Below, piece after piece: positions 48,989 to 50,440 of a stretch of 50,440 nt of DNA (positions are counted from its first letter, which is position 1; every line of letters starts with the position of its first letter). The DNA comes from Sphingomonas sp. SCN 67-18. GTDB lineage: Bacteria; Pseudomonadota; Alphaproteobacteria; Sphingomonadales; Sphingomonadaceae. The DNA lies in the NCBI RefSeq assembly GCF_001724715.1, contig NZ_MEFG01000023.1, forward strand, positions 1 to 50,440, read 5' to 3'. The position numbers and the translations under genes are program-made. Below the pieces are notes generated by a model. That model was not told where the DNA came from. It did no database searches and saw only the letters and a program-made list of their open reading frames with translations.

Positions 48989-49065
48989 GCGCCCGTAGCT
49001 CAGCAGGATAGAGCATCAGATTCCTAATCTGGGGGCCACTGGTTCGAATCCAGTCGGGCGCGCCA
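48989..49065 (+). tRNA. tRNA-Arg (anticodon CCT)
   Basis: A complete 77-base cloverleaf with CCA encoded. The acceptor arms GCGCCCG/CGGGCGC pair perfectly, the D arm is GCTC...GAGC, the anticodon loop TTCCTAA has CCT at 49023-49025, and the T arm is ACTGG-TTCGAAT-CCAGT. It reads the rare AGG codon. An integrated element abuts its 3' end. Confidence 0.97.
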
Positions 49066-50440
49066 TTTCGGTTCAAAGGCACGAACGCCTAGCACCGCCG
49101 CCTCTACGCCGGAGGCGGCGGTTAGCGTTCGGAGCAGCTCGCTCCGCAGCCCACGGATGCGAACCTCTTTTCGGCTCACGACTTCCACACGTTGCGCAAC
49201 CGCCCGCACCTGATCGCGGGCGAACGTGCCGTCGCCGTTCCGCAGCTTCTTGCGCACGGCGGCCGCATAGGCGCGCAGGCTTTCCGGCGTGATCGCGGGG
49301 CCGATCTTTACGATGTGCGCCACCGCGCGCTCGGCATCCCCCTTGGCCTGGTCGCGCGTCGCGGTCAGCTCGGCGATGCGATCCTTGAGCGACGGGTCGC
49401 TTACGTCGATGACGCCATTCTCGATCGCGTCGTAAAGCCGCTTGAGCTTCGCTTCCGCCTCGGTCGCACGCCGCTCAAGATCGGCGACATGCTGGCGGCG
49501 CTGGTTCACCCACTCGTCGCGCCGTTCGAGGATCTGATCCATCAGAGCTTCGAGCCGCGCCGGGTCGAGCAGCCGCGCTTCGAGATGGTCGACCACGGCC
49601 CTGTTGAGCTGGTCCATCGGCACGGTGATGCCAGGACAGCCGGTCGCGCCCTGCCGCGCCTTCGTCGAGCAGGTGTAATAGCGATATTCCCGGCCGACGC
49701 TGCTGGTGCCTGTGCGCAGCGTCATCGCGCCGCCGCAGCACGCGCAGAAGCAAATGCCGGTGAGCAGCGTCGGCCCACCCACCGCCATCGGCGCCATCAT
49801 CTTCGGGCTGCGCGCCTTGAGCGACCGCTGGACCGCCTCGAACTCCGCTTCCGAGACGATCGCCGGCACTTCCATGACGGCGTGCTCGGCCTCGGGCTTG
49901 GGCGTCCTGGTCTTGTGATCGCGCGTGTTGAAGCGGTGCTGGCCGATATAGGTCGTGCGTGTCAGCACCATATGCACCGCGCCGAGACCCCATCGCCCGC
50001 CATCGCGCGTGCGGATGTTGTTCTCGTTGAGCCACGTCGCGATTGACTTGAGCCCCATCGGTCCCCGGTCACCGACACCATTCAAAGCCATGCGGTAGAT
50101 GCGCCGCACCGTCTCGGCCTGGATCGGGTCGATCTCCAGCTTCTTCTTGATCTTCGCGCCGCGCTCCCCGGCTGCAACCACGCGGTAGCCGATCGGCGCC
50201 CGCGCCCCGTTCCAGAAGCCCTGCCGGGCGTTCTCCTTCATCGCACGCAGCGTGTGCTTGCCATTCTCCTTCGATTGATATTCGTCGAACAGCGTCATGA
50301 TCTGGCGCATCATGATGCTCATCGGATCGTCGCCCAAGTCCTGCGTGATCGAGACGAGCTTCACCCCGTTCTTCGCCAGCTTGCGGACGTAGAACTCGAA
50401 CTGGAACTGGTCGCGGAAGAACCGCGAGAAGCTGTGGACG
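49024..50440 (-). CDS. Large serine recombinase, 5' end cut by window
   Basis: Site-specific recombinase; 471 residues are visible and the frame is open to the right edge. The resolvase catalytic domain enters as VHSFSRFFRDQFQFEFYVRKL and continues GVKLVSITQDLGDDPMSIMMRQIM (the nucleophilic Ser is beyond the edge). Next come the DNA-binding recombinase domain (ENARQGFWNGARAPIGYRVV...), a zinc ribbon (CFCACCGGAMTLRTG ... YYTCSTKARQGATGC), and a coiled coil (ADLERRATEAEAKLKRLYDAIE). The last 13 codons and stop are the antisense of the 3' part of tRNA-Arg, so the stop was set by integration. It probably belongs to the element that starts here. Confidence 0.9.
   Translation of the reverse strand, partial: VHSFSRFFRDQFQFEFYVRKLAKNGVKLVSITQDLGDDPMSIMMRQIMTLFDEYQSKENGKHTLRAMKENARQGFWNGARAPIGYRVVAAGERGAKIKKKLEIDPIQAETVRRIYRMALNGVGDRGPMGLKSIATWLNENNIRTRDGGRWGLGAVHMVLTRTTYIGQHRFNTRDHKTRTPKPEAEHAVMEVPAIVSEAEFEAVQRSLKARSPKMMAPMAVGGPTLLTGICFCACCGGAMTLRTGTSSVGREYRYYTCSTKARQGATGCPGITVPMDQLNRAVVDHLEARLLDPARLEALMDQILERRDEWVNQRRQHVADLERRATEAEAKLKRLYDAIENGVIDVSDPSLKDRIAELTATRDQAKGDAERAVAHIVKIGPAITPESLRAYAAAVRKKLRNGDGTFARDQVRAVAQRVEVVSRKEVRIRGLRSELLRTLTAASGVEAAVLGVRAFEPKWRARLDSNQWPPD
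49024..50440. mobile_element. Left edge of an integrated element at tRNA-Arg(CCT)
   Basis: The recombinase gene reads directly into the 3' half of a tRNA gene, the usual layout of a genomic island or phage that uses the tRNA end as attachment site. The core site should lie between about 49024 and 49065; its exact limits need the other end, which is outside the window. The element's cargo is not visible. Confidence 0.7.
49082..49131. repeat. Long imperfect palindrome inside the recombinase 3' end
   Basis: CCGCCGCCTC (49095-49104) pairs with GAGGCGGCGG (49112-49121), extended by CGAACGCCTA (49082-49091) with TAGCGTTCG (49123-49131) with a one-base bulge. It lies 16 bases from the tRNA end. It could be an attachment-site arm or a tRNA transcript end. 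Confidence 0.6.

Noticed and set aside
48798-49082. 94-codon frame on the minus strand with DWIRTSGPQIRNLMLYPAELRA
   Set aside because: It is the antisense of tRNA-Arg(CCT); this peptide pattern is a known artefact of translating arginine tRNA genes.

Overview
The window looks like an alphaproteobacterial chromosome, most likely from the Sphingomonadales (Sphingomonadaceae). It is GC-rich and densely coding, with many ATGA/GTGA start-stop overlaps. It carries the alphaproteobacterial hybrid kinase CckA, a direct-repeat LexA box (GTTC-N7-GTTC) before recA, an eukaryote-type NADP isocitrate dehydrogenase, a PEPxxWA-CTERM exosortase substrate, and the gene orders dapA-smpB and rpsB-tsf-pyrH-frr-uppS-cdsA-dxr-rseP-bamA-skp-fabZ. 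The genus cannot be fixed by reading alone.

Layout. 1-8.3 kb: end of an Hda-like gene, then ppk1 and ppx (polyphosphate synthesis and degradation), an rnd/I78-inhibitor pair on the other strand, aspS, and a PPK2 kinase. 8.3-12.8 kb: greB and a soluble lytic transglycosylase on the minus strand, diverging from dapA-smpB-DUF2062. 12.8-25 kb: an M13 lipoprotein peptidase, cckA, a single-domain response regulator, SOS-controlled recA, a GST, a Tat-exported M24 peptidase, a dicarboxylate/amino-acid symporter, and alaS. 25-31 kb: two divergent CPA2 antiporters (one coupled to an FAD monooxygenase) and icd. 31-33 kb: psd-pssA (phosphatidylethanolamine synthesis) and a small membrane-protein gene on the minus strand whose promoter is overlapped by a second LexA box. 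33-44.5 kb: the translation / isoprenoid / phospholipid / outer-membrane-assembly cluster, then rpmE. 44.5-47.7 kb: an NDUFAF5-like methyltransferase diverging from comF, followed by grxC, a nitrilase and DUF1178. 47.8-49 kb: a PEP-CTERM gene with an elaborate upstream region (CtrA-type site, start-site hairpin, 21-bp dyad). 49 kb to the end: tRNA-Arg(CCT) with a large serine recombinase gene running into it, the left edge of an integrated element.

The genes form recognisable working groups: polyphosphate turnover (ppk1, ppx, ppk2), cell-cycle control (hda, cckA, a CtrA-type site), DNA damage (recA and the small SOS gene), envelope building (uppS, cdsA, psd, pssA, rseP, bamA, skp, fabZ, slt) and translation (aspS, alaS, smpB, rpsB, tsf, frr, rpmE, tRNA-Arg).

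The observation I rate highest is the unnamed 74-residue single-pass membrane protein at 32696-32920. It has a near-ideal -35 box and a LexA box laid over its -10 region, and it resembles in architecture the SOS-induced division inhibitors of other bacteria.
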